Assembly (NCBI RefSeq): GCF_001311985.1
Contig: NZ_BBCJ01000021.1
Coordinates: 1 to 64,000, forward strand
Reading direction: 5' to 3'
Source of the DNA: Geotalea toluenoxydans JCM 15764
GTDB lineage: Bacteria; Desulfobacterota; Desulfuromonadia; Geobacterales; Geobacteraceae
Length of the DNA: 64,000 nt
Shown one piece after another: positions 48,187 through 58,098 of this stretch. Every line of letters starts with the position of its first letter. The stretch's first letter is position 1. The notes beneath the pieces were generated by a model. It was not told the origin of the DNA and made no database searches. It saw only the letters and a program-made list of their open reading frames with translations. The position numbers were made by a program, and so were the translations under genes.

Positions 48187-48342
48187 TCTCCGAGCCGCGG
48201 CGCCTAAAGGGAATCCCCCATGGCGGTCCGGCCTATGGGTACCGCTGGAAACGGCGATGCCTTCCTTATGCAAAGGGGACCTAGCGGCGCGGAGCTATGC
48301 CTGCGCCGTCAAGGGGCCTCTCTATCACAAGAGGCCCCTTTT
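48187..48342 (+). promoter_or_regulatory. Molybdenum/tungsten cofactor riboswitch, unit 3, with terminator
   Basis: P1 is CTCCGAGCCGC (48188-48198) with GCGGCGCGGAG (48284-48294). Terminator GGGGCCTCT / AGAGGCCCC at 48313-48338, then TTTTCTGTTCT. It is nearly identical to unit 2 and lies just before the first operon gene at 48371. Confidence 0.85.
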
Positions 48343-48370
48343 CTGTTCTGAGCTTAAAGGTGAGAGAGCC

Positions 48371-48847
48371 ATGGATAAAATTCTCGACATTCTGCTGCTA
48401 CTGGACCCTGCAATGGAGGCTCTGCTGTCCGAGCGGGGAATCGGGGAGGATGATATCCGACCGGTGGTGCTCCATGCGGAAGGGAATGGCGTCTACCTGG
48501 AGCATGGCAACGGGCATAGGCTGGCCTGCTTCACCCCGGCCCACGTGACCTTTTGGGTGGAGTATCTGCCGAAAGGGAATGGCTACCGGATATTCAGAGC
48601 ATACACGCACCGGATGAAGATCCTGCAAGGCTTCAACATGGCCTCCGGAAAAGAGTCGCCGCCTATTGGCTGGTCCTGCTCCCCATGTGGCCTGCCGTTG
48701 GAGCTGGCGGCAGTGAAGCTGACCTATCTCGGCGAAACCTTTGTCGTCGATCTCCCCGCCTGCCCCTCATGCCAGCGGGTGCTGGTCAGCGAGGAGAACG
48801 CCGTGACCAGGATGGCCCTGGCAGAGCAGATGCTGGAAGACAAGTAG
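48371..48847 (+). CDS. Zinc-ribbon redox-type protein, copy 1 (DVU_1557-like)
   Basis: 158 residues. The ATG at 48371 follows AAAGGTGAGAGAGCC. N-terminal two-thirds with LLDPAMEALLSERGI, VTFWVEYLPK and YTHRMKI; C-terminal zinc ribbon with CSPC and CPSC pairs, ending AEQMLEDK. It is a paralog of the protein at 53706 (shared VTFWVEY, YxHRM, two CxxC, LEDK end). I recall similar proteins beside molybdo- and tungstoenzyme genes in Desulfovibrio (around DVU_1557). It probably binds zinc or iron and serves electron transfer or maturation. First gene after the riboswitches. Confidence 0.7.
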   Translation: MDKILDILLLLDPAMEALLSERGIGEDDIRPVVLHAEGNGVYLEHGNGHRLACFTPAHVTFWVEYLPKGNGYRIFRAYTHRMKILQGFNMASGKESPPIGWSCSPCGLPLELAAVKLTYLGETFVVDLPACPSCQRVLVSEENAVTRMALAEQMLEDK

Positions 48848-48910
48848 CCGGGTGGCAGCCAAGTAAAACTAAACGAGATAGATGTGTTTGAGAATTGTAA
48901 AGGGGGGAAT

Positions 48911-50974
48911 ATGTCAGAACAGAACAGGAAAACGGTCTACTCCGCTTGTGCCCTTTGTTATCACAGTTGCGGGACGGAGGTGGATGTGACGGATGGGCGG
49001 GTGACGGCCATCCGGGGGCAGCAGTCCCATCCCCTGAACAAGGGGAAGCTCTGCCCCAAGGGACGGGCAACCCTGGAGCATCTCTATCATCCCGACCGGC
49101 TCACCCATCCATTGAAGCGGGTTGGTACCGGATATGAGCAAATCTCCTGGGAGCAGGCTCTTGCGGAAATCGGGGCGAAGCTGAACGGACTGAAGGAGGA
49201 GTATGGCCCGGAAGTGCTGGCCTTTTTCTGCGGCTCCATCGGCGTGGAGAACCTGGAGATCGTCTCCCTGACTCACCGCTTCCAGGGGGCCTTCGGCACC
49301 CCCAACTTCTTTTCCGTGGAGAGCATCTGCTTCAGGATGCGGGTCAGGGCACGGCAGATGACCTTCGGCAAGTATGTGGTGGAAGAGATGGATTCCAATC
49401 TCTACATCCTCTGGGGGCACAATCCTGCCGCCTCCGATTTCCCCCTGGCCATGGCCATGGCCGAAAATATGAAAAAGGGTGCAAGGGTGGTGGTCATAGA
49501 TCCCCGGCGCATCGCCATTGCCGACAAGGCGGACATGTATCTGGCCATCCGGCCCGGTACGGACGGTGCCCTGGCCTTGGCGCTGATCCACGTCATGATC
49601 GACGAAAAGCTCTACGATGCCGACTTTGTGGAGAAATGGACCTACGGCTTCGATAAGCTGGTGCCCCATGTGCAGCAGTACACCCCCGAATGCCGAAGCG
49701 GTCACCTCGGTAAAAGCTGATGATATAAGGAAACTCGCCCGTTTATTTGCCGGTACCAGGGGCGCCGCCATCTACCACGGCACCTGTACCCAGGACCAGT
49801 GCGCCAACGGCAGCCAGACCGACCGCGCCTTCGCCATCCTCCAGGCCATCTCCGGCAACATCAATGTTCCCGGCGGTTGGGTGGCCGGCCCCCGCCTGAA
49901 CTTAAGCGACATCACCCTCCCCATTCCGGGCACGCCCCTGGGGGCTGAAGAATACCCCCTTTTCCACCAGTTCTGGGGGAGAACCAGCCCCTACGGCGTC
50001 ATGAACATGGTTCCCGAGAGCATTCCCGGCAAGATCAAGGCCTTCATCGTCGCCGGTGGCAACCCCCTGGTGACCATGCCCGACTCCAACGCCCTGCAGG
50101 AGGCCTTCGACCGGCTCGATCTCCTGGTGGTCTACGATCAGTTCATGAGCGAAACCGCCCGTCATGCCCATTACGTGCTTCCTTCCGCCATCACCTGGAA
50201 GGGTGGGGGCTTGGCTACAACTACAACGTCTGTCATTGCCTGCCTTACCTGATGCTGCGGGAACCGGCGGTGGCGCCCTTGGGGGAAAGCAGGACGACGC
50301 TGGATTTCTACAAGGGGCTGGCCGATGCCTGTGGCTTCGGCGAACTGTTCCCCTGGAAGGACGACCGGGAGCTCATCGAGCACGAGGTGGCGCCCAGCGG
50401 CCTGGATTTCGACACCCTGCTCGCCGGCGGGGGAGAGATCTTCCGGGAAAAGACCTACGGGCTCCAGGGGCGCCCCTTTCCCACACCTTCGGGAAAGATC
50501 GAGATTTACAGCCACGCCTTCGAGGAGGCTGGCTTCGATCCGCTTCCCACCTACCTGGAACCGTTCAAAAGTCCCCAGGGGCCGCGATGGCAGGAGCTTG
50601 GGGAAAAGTATCCGCTGGTCCTCGCTACCGGGACGAGGACTTTGTACTTCAACGGCTCGCAGCTGCACAACATCGCGTCTTTGCAGCGTTTCGAGCCCCA
50701 TCCACGTGCGGAACTGGGGCCGCAGACGGCAGCCGCGTACGGCATAACCCATCAGGATGAGGTAATTGTCGAGACCGACCGGGGCTGGGTGCGGATGACG
50801 GCCGATGTGAACGAACGGACCATGGAAGGGGTGGTGCTGGTCCCCCACGGCTGGGAAGGGGACGCCAACTGCAACCGCCTCACCGACGCCAACTGTCGAG
50901 AGCCGATCATGGGCTACCCCCAGTGGAAAGGGCTGTTGTGCAGTATCAGGAAGGCAAGCCATACGGACAAGTAA
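48911..50974 (+). CDS. Molybdopterin/tungstopterin oxidoreductase, bis-PGD type (two indels)
   Basis: About 687 residues. ATG at 48911 after AAAGGGGGGAAT. The N-terminal [4Fe-4S] site uses C13, C16, C20 and C48 (CALCYHSC ... KLCPKG). VESICFRMR places Cys140 at the metal-ligand position used by Cys-ligated members. Later blocks: WGHNPAASD, VIDPRRIAIAD, 'PGTDGALALAL', GNPLVTMPD and, in the C-terminal cofactor domain, PTPSGKIEIYS and ATGTRTLYFN. Indels near 49690 and 50205 split it. No signal peptide, so cytoplasmic. Substrate unknown; it is unlike nitrate reductase or formate dehydrogenase in context. Confidence 0.85.
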
Positions 50975-50995
50975 CCATACCGAGGAGGCAACACA

Positions 50996-51178
50996 ATGAG
51001 ATACGAAGCGGTTGGCTGTTATATGGAAGTCAATGTGGCAACGGGGACTGTCGAGCGGGTGGCACTGGACGCGGATGAGATGCGGCAACGGCTCGGCTGT
51101 CCGGATGTGGGCATTGGGGAAGCATGCGCAGGATTTTGCCAGCATTCGCTGCCGATCTGCCTCCGCATAGGGGAATAG
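50996..51178 (+). CDS. Stand-alone AOR N-terminal stub, Cys-rich
   Basis: 60 residues with its own strong site (GAGGAGGCAACACA). The first 35 residues copy the start of the BamB-like protein 30 bases downstream (MRYEAVGCYMEVNVATGTVER against MRYAEAGYFLEVDLATGNIER). The rest departs and holds four more Cys (GCPDVG, ACAGFC, PIC). It is too short for the AOR cofactor domain. It could be a remnant of tandem duplication, a regulator of folding, or a small Fe-S or pterin-binding accessory. Confidence 0.65.
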   Translation: MRYEAVGCYMEVNVATGTVERVALDADEMRQRLGCPDVGIGEACAGFCQHSLPICLRIGE

Positions 51179-51208
51179 CATTGTTTTGAATATCTACGAG
51201 GAGGAAAC

Positions 51209-53178
51209 ATGAGATACGCAGAAGCGGGATATTTTCTGGAAGTGGATCTGGCCACCGGCAACATTGAGCGGGTGGCGACCGATCCCAGGTTGATGGAACT
51301 CCATCTCGGCGGACTGGGGACCAGTGTCAAAGTACATTGGGACCGGGTGCCGCCGGAAACGAAGGCATTCGACCCCGAGAATCTACTGGTATTCAGCACA
51401 GGACTTTTAAACGGCACGCCTGTTTTCAGCGCCAACCGCACCGTCGTCTCATTCATCTCGCCACAGTCGGACACCCTGGCCTATCCGATGATGGGTGGAT
51501 TCTTCGCTGCGGAGATGAAATATGCCGGCTACGACAAGATCATCTTCAAGAACAAATCTCCCGACTGGATCTACCTCTATGTAAACAACGACAAGGTTGA
51601 GATCCGCGATGCGTCCCATCTCGTGGGGCGGGGCGCCGTCGAGACCCAGGAACTGATCCGCAAGGAGCTGAGACAGCCGAAAGCCAGGTAGCCGCCATCG
51701 GCATGGCCGGTGAGAACAGGGTCTTCACTGCCTCCATCGAGCAGGCACGGTCGAGCGCCAGCAGGCTTGGCGGCGGCGCTGTCATGGGGGATAAAAAAAT
51801 AAAGGCAGTGGCTATCCGCGGCACCGGCGATGTCTTCCTCGCACGGCCAGAGGAGTTCATGAAAGAACTGCAAGGGGTGACCGATTACATCAACTTCCGC
51901 AATACCAATCCGATCAAGGACGTAATGACCATCATGTCCGGGATCGGTTCCCCCCAGGAGATGCTGCACACCGATGAAAAGTGGCACACGGAGAACTTCG
52001 CCTGGGGCAATGCCCGTACCCGGCGGCGGGATTTCTGGACCGATGAAATCGATGCATCGTGGACCAAATCGCAGCATGGGGCGGTGAAGCGGCTCATCAG
52101 CTGCTTCAACTGTCCCCAGCACTGCGGAGCCTTGATTTCCCACAAGGACACCCCGCGCTACATGGCAAAATGCTTCGGCAAGCTCACCTATGCCATGGCC
52201 GCCTATGTGGACGACCTGGATTTTTCCTGGAAGATTCTCCAGCGCGCCACGGAATACGGGGTTGACTCCTTCTCCACGCCGCAGATCCTGGCCTTTGCCG
52301 TCGAGCTCTATGAAGCCGGCATCCTGACCGACAAGGATTTACCCGGATGCCCGAAAGACAATGAAGGGCGGTTCTTTTGGCTCCTGGACCGGGTGGTGCG
52401 CCGCGAGGGGATCGGCGACATTCTTGCAGACGGCGTTTATTTCGCCGCCCGCAAGATCGGCAATGGCGCCGAGGCCTTCGATCACAACACCATCAAGAAA
52501 CATGAGCAGCTCCCGGTCAAGCTGGGCACTCTCGACCCGCTCTATTTCCTCATGTACGCCACCAACGAGAAGATAAGCATTACCCAGATGGAGGGACAGT
52601 GGCCTCAGTCCGCCTTCCCCACCATGGAACAGCGGGAGGAATTCGTCCGCGATTGGCCCCAGATTCCCGATGAAAAGTTCAAGCAGTATGTGCTGGACTG
52701 GGAACTGAGGGGAGAAAAGGCGATCCCCTATTATCCAACGCCTCCCATGTGCAGTGAGATCGTCGATTGGATGGAGATGATGCACAACATCGACGATGCC
52801 GCCGGCATGTGTTGCGGCATGTCCTCCTTCTGTCTCAAGCCCCCCTACCACATCCACAACTACCCGAAACTGATTTCGGCAGCGACCGGCATGGACCTGG
52901 ATGAGGCCGGCCTGAAGAAGATTGCCAACAGAAGCCGGAATCTGCACCGGGCCTACAACAACCGCAAAGGGATCAGGAGAAAAGACGAAAAGCCGCCGGC
53001 AGATCATTGGAAAAGAAGGTTTCCTGAACTGGAGGAAGAGCTCCTCTCCACCTATTACAAATACAAGGGGTGGAATGATGACGGCATCCCCACGAGGGAA
53101 AAACTGGAGGAGTTGGATTTGGGCTATGTTGCAGATGACCTTGAAAAGAGGGGGATACTGAAAAATGGCAAAAATTAA
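51209..53178 (+). CDS. bamB: BamB-like tungsten-containing AOR-family subunit (frameshifted)
   Basis: About 656 residues, the BamB size. GAGGAGGAAAC before the ATG. It follows the BamB sequence of Geobacter closely as I remember it: VATDPR, LGGLGTSVK, 'MMGGFFAAEMKYAGYDKIIF' in outline, ENRVFTASIEQ, GNARTRRRDFWTDEI, and KLTYAMAAY. The iron-sulfur ligands are CFNCPQHC and a later Cys in CCGMSSFC. One indel near 51690 splits it (repaired: KAQVAAIG). BamB is the active-site subunit of class II benzoyl-CoA reductase; other bam genes are missing here, so the substrate may be a different acyl-CoA or aldehyde. Confidence 0.85.
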
Positions 53179-53704
53179 GAAAAAGATCAGAACGATTACC
53201 GTGAATGCCGACAAGTGCAACGGTTGCCGGACCTGCGAAATCATGTGTTCCGCCTTTCATGCCGTTCCACCATACAGCAGCAACAACCCGGCCCGGTCCC
53301 GCATCCAAGTCATCACCAACCGGCTTGAAGACATCTGGATGCCGGTCTTTGCCGGGGAATACACCGAGTCGGAATGCATGGGGCGCAACAAGTACATCAT
53401 CGACGGCAAGGAGTACAGCGAGTGCGACTCCTGCCGGGCCTCCTGTCCGGCCCGCGACCTGTTCAAGGAGCCCGACTCCGGCCTGCCGCTCAAGTGCGAC
53501 ATGTGCGAGGAGGAAGACGAGCCGGTCTGTGTCAAATGGTGTCTCGTCGATGCCTTGAGCTATGAGGAGCGGGAAGAGGAAGTGGAAGAAAAAGACGTAA
53601 AAGCAACGGCAACGGAGATGGAGATCGGTCTCGAATCGCTGGTAAGAAAGCATGGCTTGGAGAAGGTCATGGACACGGTGGCACGCCTGTCACCGAAGGG
53701 ATGA
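53165..53704 (+). CDS. bamC: BamC-like ferredoxin subunit
   Basis: 179 residues. GAGGGGGATACTGAAA before the ATG; it overlaps BamB by 14 bases. Cys groups CNGCRTCEIMC, CDSCRASCP and CDMC with PVCVKWC bind up to three [4Fe-4S] clusters. 'YSSNNPARSRIQVI', AGEYTESEC and 'SGLPLKCDMCE' agree with BamC. It passes electrons between the BamB active site and a partner. A Glu-rich tail ends the protein. Confidence 0.85.
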   Translation: MAKIKKKIRTITVNADKCNGCRTCEIMCSAFHAVPPYSSNNPARSRIQVITNRLEDIWMPVFAGEYTESECMGRNKYIIDGKEYSECDSCRASCPARDLFKEPDSGLPLKCDMCEEEDEPVCVKWCLVDALSYEEREEEVEEKDVKATATEMEIGLESLVRKHGLEKVMDTVARLSPKG

Positions 53705-53705
53705 C

Positions 53706-54191
53706 ATGAGCGACGATGGACAGCTGCAGGTACAGATGACCGATGAGGTCCGGCAGCTTTTGCAGGAGCGGATGATCCTCTTGGACGACGTGGAGAGGGT
53801 CATCCTCCAGGCGGAGGGCACCGGCAGGAAGCTGATCAATCAGGCTACCGGCAGGTTCCTGGCGAGTCTCCGGCCGAAAGCGGTCACCTTTTGGGTGGAA
53901 TACAGCCGGGAGGGGGAAGAGTATCGGGTGCATACCGCCTATTCCCACCGCATGGTCATGAAGTCCAGCGGCACCACCGCCGAATGGGAGAAAACCGGCA
54001 AAGCCGCCGGCGACTGGACCTGCAACCAATGCGGGATTCCCATTGAGGAGCAGACGGTAAGGCTGCAGTACATGCAGTCGATTTTTCCCATCAAGCTGCC
54101 TGCCTGTTCCGGGTGCGGCTTCATCCTTATCGACGAGGAACTGGCCACCGGCAAGGTGGCCGAGGCGGAACAGGCGCTGGAAGACAAGTAG
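53706..54191 (+). CDS. Zinc-ribbon redox-type protein, copy 2 (DVU_1557-like)
   Basis: 161 residues, AAGGGATGAC before the ATG, one base after the BamC stop. Pattern as in copy 1: VTFWVEYSREGEEYR, YSHRMVM, CNQC, CSGC and the LEDK end. Identity to copy 1 looks moderate, so the duplication is old. Likely one paralog serves the bis-PGD enzyme and the other the BamBC pair (inference from position). Confidence 0.72.
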   Translation: MSDDGQLQVQMTDEVRQLLQERMILLDDVERVILQAEGTGRKLINQATGRFLASLRPKAVTFWVEYSREGEEYRVHTAYSHRMVMKSSGTTAEWEKTGKAAGDWTCNQCGIPIEEQTVRLQYMQSIFPIKLPACSGCGFILIDEELATGKVAEAEQALEDK

Positions 54192-54203
54192 GAGGCGGAA
54201 TCG

Positions 54204-54872
54204 TGAACGTCGACAGGTGCGAATGGTCGCAGTTTCATGACACCCTGGGTCCGTGCATCAGGCCGGGAGGGACGATGCTTACCGAGCGAGCGCTGCAAGT
54301 CTGCTCCCTCCCCGCCGGCGCTGGTCGCCGATGTGGGGTGCGGCGCCGGGGGCACCCTGCAGTATCTGGAAGAAAGCGGGTATTTTAATCTGGTGGGCAT
54401 TGACCTCTCAGAGACCCTCCTTGCTGAAGCTGCCACCCGCCTTGCCACGGCCCGCCTTCTCCGGGGAAGCGCAGAAAAAATCCCGTGCAGCAGCCGAAGT
54501 GTCGATCTCCTCTTGTGCGAGTGCGTCCTCTCCGTTCTCCAGGACCAAGAGACGGCGCTGGATGAGTTCGCACGGGTGGTGAAGGCAGGGGGATTTCTGG
54601 TAATAAGCGACCTCTTTAACAAACATGGCGGCGGCATGGCCGGGCTCCTTTCCCGTGAGACGCTCATGGGACTCCTCACAGCCCGCGGGTTCACGCCGCT
54701 CCTGTGGGAGGAACACAAACAGCTCCTCAAGGAGTTCGTGGTCCGCATGATCTTTGCCGGCCACCCGTGGCGGTGCCGACAGAACCAGGCGGCACGGGGA
54801 GGCAAGGACTCACCCGACAGCTATTTTCTCCTGATCGCCCGCAAGGGCAACGAAATGGATGGTATGGCATGA
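54204..54872 (+). CDS. SAM-dependent methyltransferase (DVU_1556-like), frameshifted
   Basis: About 222 residues. GTG start with AGGAGGCGGAATC upstream. N-terminal part NVDRCEWSQFHDTLG and PGGTMLTERAL lies in one frame; after an indel near 54315 the class I SAM motifs follow: VADVGCGAGGTL, GIDLSETLL, 'PCSSRSVDLLLCECVLSVL'. Small-molecule or cofactor methyltransferase. Stop overlaps the next start as ATGA. Confidence 0.78.
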
Positions 54873-55309
54873 ACGAGATATTTCTGGATCTGTTGAGACT
54901 GAAGAGCAAAGGATACTGTTGCGCCCAGATCATCATCATCCTGGCTCTGGAGGCCCAGGGGAAGAATAATCCCGATCTGGTCCGGTCGGCGGGGGGGCTC
55001 TGCTTCGGCATCAACTGGAGCGGCGAGGTCTGCGGCGCTGTTGGGGGGAGTATCCCTCCTTGCCTTTACGGGGGAAAGGGGACGGACGACGAGACACCCG
55101 ACCCGGATTATCAGCGTATGACGGCAGAACTGGTGGATTGGTTCGGGGTGTTTACCGACGAGGCATGCGGCGGCAGGCGCTGCAGCGATATCCTGGATAA
55201 ATTCCCTGACCATAGCATGTGCGGCCGGATCGTGGTCGACACCTATGGGAAATGCCATGAAATCCTCCAGCGAAACGGGCTAGACCCTGCCGTCGGCAGG
55301 AACGGGTGA
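54869..55309 (+). CDS. C-GCAxxG-C-C family protein (DVU_1555-like)
   Basis: 146 residues, translationally coupled on both sides (ATGA, GTGA). Family pattern with YCCAQIIII, FGINWSGEVCGAVGGSIP, 'ACGGRRCSDIL' and DHSMCGRIV, all Cys placed as in redox-active or cofactor-binding C_GCAxxG_C_C proteins. Biochemical role unknown. Placed between the methyltransferase and the radical SAM gene. Confidence 0.78.
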   Translation: MNEIFLDLLRLKSKGYCCAQIIIILALEAQGKNNPDLVRSAGGLCFGINWSGEVCGAVGGSIPPCLYGGKGTDDETPDPDYQRMTAELVDWFGVFTDEACGGRRCSDILDKFPDHSMCGRIVVDTYGKCHEILQRNGLDPAVGRNG

Positions 55310-56699
55310 GCAGCGTGGAAATAACGGAACCCATGAAAACTGAAAGCGTCTGCCCGGTCTGTTTGCAGAGGGTAACGGCAACGCGTCTGACAGAGGGTAA
55401 TGAAGTGTTCCTGACCAAGGAATGCCCGGAGCACGGTCCCTTCAGAACTGTCATTTGGCGCGGCGAGCCATCCATGGCCGAGTGGCGGCGGCCGAAGGAG
55501 CCTGTCCATCCGGAAGTCTGCTATGGCGCCGTAGATAAGGGATGTCCCTTAGACTGCGGCCTCTGCGCCGATCATCGGCAGATGCCCTGCTCCGTTCTCC
55601 TTGAGGTGACCCAGCGTTGCAATCTCCAGTGCGCCGTCTGTTTCGCCGATGCCGGACCCGGAGAAACAGCGGATCTTTCATTGGAGCGTATCTCCTGGCT
55701 ACTGCAGCGGTCAATGGTTGCAGCAGGCCCATGCAACTTGCAGCTATCGGGGGGAGAGCCAACTGCGGGACGACCTTCCCGAGATCATCGAGCTGGCGCG
55801 CCGAGTGGGCTATTCCTTCATCCAGCTCAACACCAACGGCATCCGTCTGGCCGTGGAGCCGGCCTATGTCAGGCGCCTTGCCGATGCCGGCCTTGCCTCG
55901 GTGTTTCTCCAGTTCGACGGGGTCGACGATGTCATTTATCGCACTGCGGGGAGAAGCGCTGCTGGAGCGGAAACTCCGGGCGATCAGGAATGCCGGGGCG
56001 GCAGGGCTCGGTGTCGTACTGGTGCCGACCCTGGTCAAAGGAGTAAACACCGATGCCGTCGGGGCGATTGTGCGGCAGGCCTTGCAGATGGCCCCCACGG
56101 TGCGGGGGATCCATTTTCAGCCGGTCAGCTATTTTGGTCGTTTTCCTGGGCAGAACGCCGACACTGAACGTTTTACCCTGCCGGAGCTGATGCGGTCCCT
56201 TGAGGAGCAGACGGCGGGGCTGCTCAGAGTAGCCGATTTTTCTCCTCCTGGCGGCGAGCACGCCCACTGTTCCTTTCACGGCACCTACCTCTATGCCGGC
56301 GACGGCTCCCTGCGCCCGCTGGGTGCAAGTGACGGAGACAGCTGCTGTACCCCTGATTGCGGCAGCGGCGGCATCCGCAAGACCGTGGACACCGTCTCCC
56401 GCCGCTGGCGGTCCTCCTCAAAGACGGCAGAATGCTGCTGCAGCGGCAACAGTCCAGAGCCTGCCAGGGCCGAAGGACCGCTGGACCTGGATGCATTCCT
56501 CGATGCCGTCAGAAGCGGGACCTTCACCATTTCGGCCATGGCTTTCCAGGATGGTGAGAACCTGGACCTGGAACGTCTGCGGGGCTGCTGTATCTCGGTG
56601 ATATCAGCAGAAGGGAATCTGGTCCCCTTTTGCGCCTACAACCTGACTGGCAGGGACGGCAGGAGCCTGTACCGTCCGCGATGGGAGGATGCGCCATGA
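55306..56699 (+). CDS. Radical SAM enzyme with N-terminal zinc-binding region (two indels)
   Basis: About 464 residues. GTG start overlapping the previous stop. CPVCLQRV with a later KECPEHGPF forms an N-terminal metal site as in tetraether-synthase-like and related radical SAM proteins. The [4Fe-4S]/SAM motif is CNLQCAVC (TQRCNLQCAVC). After an indel near 55770: LSGGEPQLRDDLPEII and LNTNGIRLA; after one near 55950: GVVLVPTLVKGVN and 'FQPVSYFGR'. The C-terminal part has extra Cys clusters (SCCTPDC, CCCSG) that may bind auxiliary Fe-S. Substrate unknown. Confidence 0.78.
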
Positions 56700-58053
56700 A
56701 GAAAACACCGCTGGAAAAATGGATTGGCGGGAAGCTACCCGATACTCACGGGAGCCTGTCTGAGCGGATCGACCGCTATCAGCTGCAGAAGCTGCGGGAG
56801 ACGGTGGCCTACGTACGGGAAAGGAGCAGCTTCTACCGCGGCCTCTATGATGGTGTGGTGGATGATCCGGCCCGGGATTTCGCTGCGTTTTCCCGGCTCC
56901 CCTTCACCACTGCCGGCCATCTGCGACGGGAGGGGATGAAGATGCTCTGCACCTCCCAGGACGAGATCGAACGGGTGGTAACACTGCAGAGTTCCGGCAC
57001 GACCGGGCCGCCGAAGCGGCTTTTCTTCACGGCTGAGGACCTGGAGGCGACCATCGATTTCTTTGCCCACGGCATGGCCACCCTGGTTGAACCCAAAGAT
57101 ACGGTTATCATTTTTCTGCCGGGCACTCTGCAGGATAGTGTCGGGGATCTCCTGGCCCGGGCACTGGTCCGGACAAAGGTGAAACCGGTGGTATGGGGAC
57201 CGATACGGGATGCGGCGGCAGCACGTGCTGAGATCATGCAGCATCCCAATTCCTGCCTCGTCGGGATTCCCACCCAAATCCTGACCTGGCACGGGGGGAT
57301 TATGGGAGAATTATTCCCCATGGCTGGGTAAAGAGCGTGCTGCTTTCCACCGACTATGTGCCGGCAGCCATCGAGCGGGAGCTGGAGCGATGCTGGGGCT
57401 GCCGCGTCCTTACCCACTACGGGATGACGGAGACCGGTCTGGGAGGAGGGGTCGAATGCGCAGCCGGCGAGGGATATCACCTGCGAGAGACCGATCTTTA
57501 TACCGAGATTATCGATCCGGTCAGTGGCCTGCTGCTACCGGACGGGGAAGAAGGGGAGGTGGTTTTCACCACCCTCAGCCGCAAGGGGATGCCGCTGGTC
57601 CGTTACCGGACGGGAGACCGGGCGCGCCTGATCACGACGCCCTGTTCCTGCGGCACTGTTTTGAAGCGTCTGGGACGGGTTCAGGGAAGGATTGAAACCG
57701 AGGTACATCTGAAAGATTGCCAGCGTCTCAGGATGTCTGACCTTGACGAGGCCCTCTTCCCGATTCCCGGTGTTCTCGACTTCATTGCACAGGTCGACTC
57801 ACAGGGGGGACGGGACCAGTTTCGGCTCTGCATCCATGCTGTACCTGGGGGAGAGGAAAGGGTCGCCCGGCGCACCCTGTCCGCTTTGCTTCATGGGGCG
57901 GTAACCGGAACACTCTTCAAGGAAAAGGTGTTGTATCTGGAGAACATTGCTTTCAGCAACACCGGATGGATGGGGAACGGGGTCGTTAAACGTCAGATCC
58001 AAGACCGGCGCGTGTCTGACACTGTGCAGCTCCTGCACTGCAGTTCCGGCTAA
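56696..58053 (+). CDS. AMP-dependent CoA ligase, phenylacetate-CoA-ligase-like (DVU_1553-like), frameshifted
   Basis: About 452 residues. ATG at 56696 overlaps the radical SAM stop (ATGA). AMP-binding P-loop SSGTTGPPKR, A5-like HYGMTETGLGGG, and YRTGDRARL are clear; the C-terminal subdomain reads 'RLGRVQGRIETEVHLKD' in outline. An indel near 57295 splits it. It would activate an acid as acyl-AMP and acyl-CoA, which fits a BamB-like enzyme acting on an acyl-CoA. Last gene of the operon. Confidence 0.8.
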
Positions 58054-58096
58054 AAAGGAGGCGGGCAGCAGATTTAATCTGCTGCCCGCCTCCTTT
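58054..58096. terminator. Very strong bidirectional terminator
   Basis: Twenty-base perfect stem (58054-58073 with 58077-58096, AAAGGAGGCGGGC... side) and a three-base loop. It separates the convergent operons of the tungsten island. Confidence 0.9.
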
Positions 58097-58098
58097 CG

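Noticed and set aside
47757..48342. A CRISPR-like or VNTR array
   Set aside because: Only three units of 150-215 bases, with no short repeat-spacer layout. Each unit folds as an aptamer plus terminator.
52339..53244. A 301-codon minus-strand ORF opposite the BamB-like gene
   Set aside because: Shadow frame; the plus strand carries clear family motifs and codon pattern.
51209..53704. A functional benzoyl-CoA reductase complex
   Set aside because: Only BamB-like and BamC-like subunits are present; none of BamD-I or other benzoate genes is in the window, so I do not assign that substrate.
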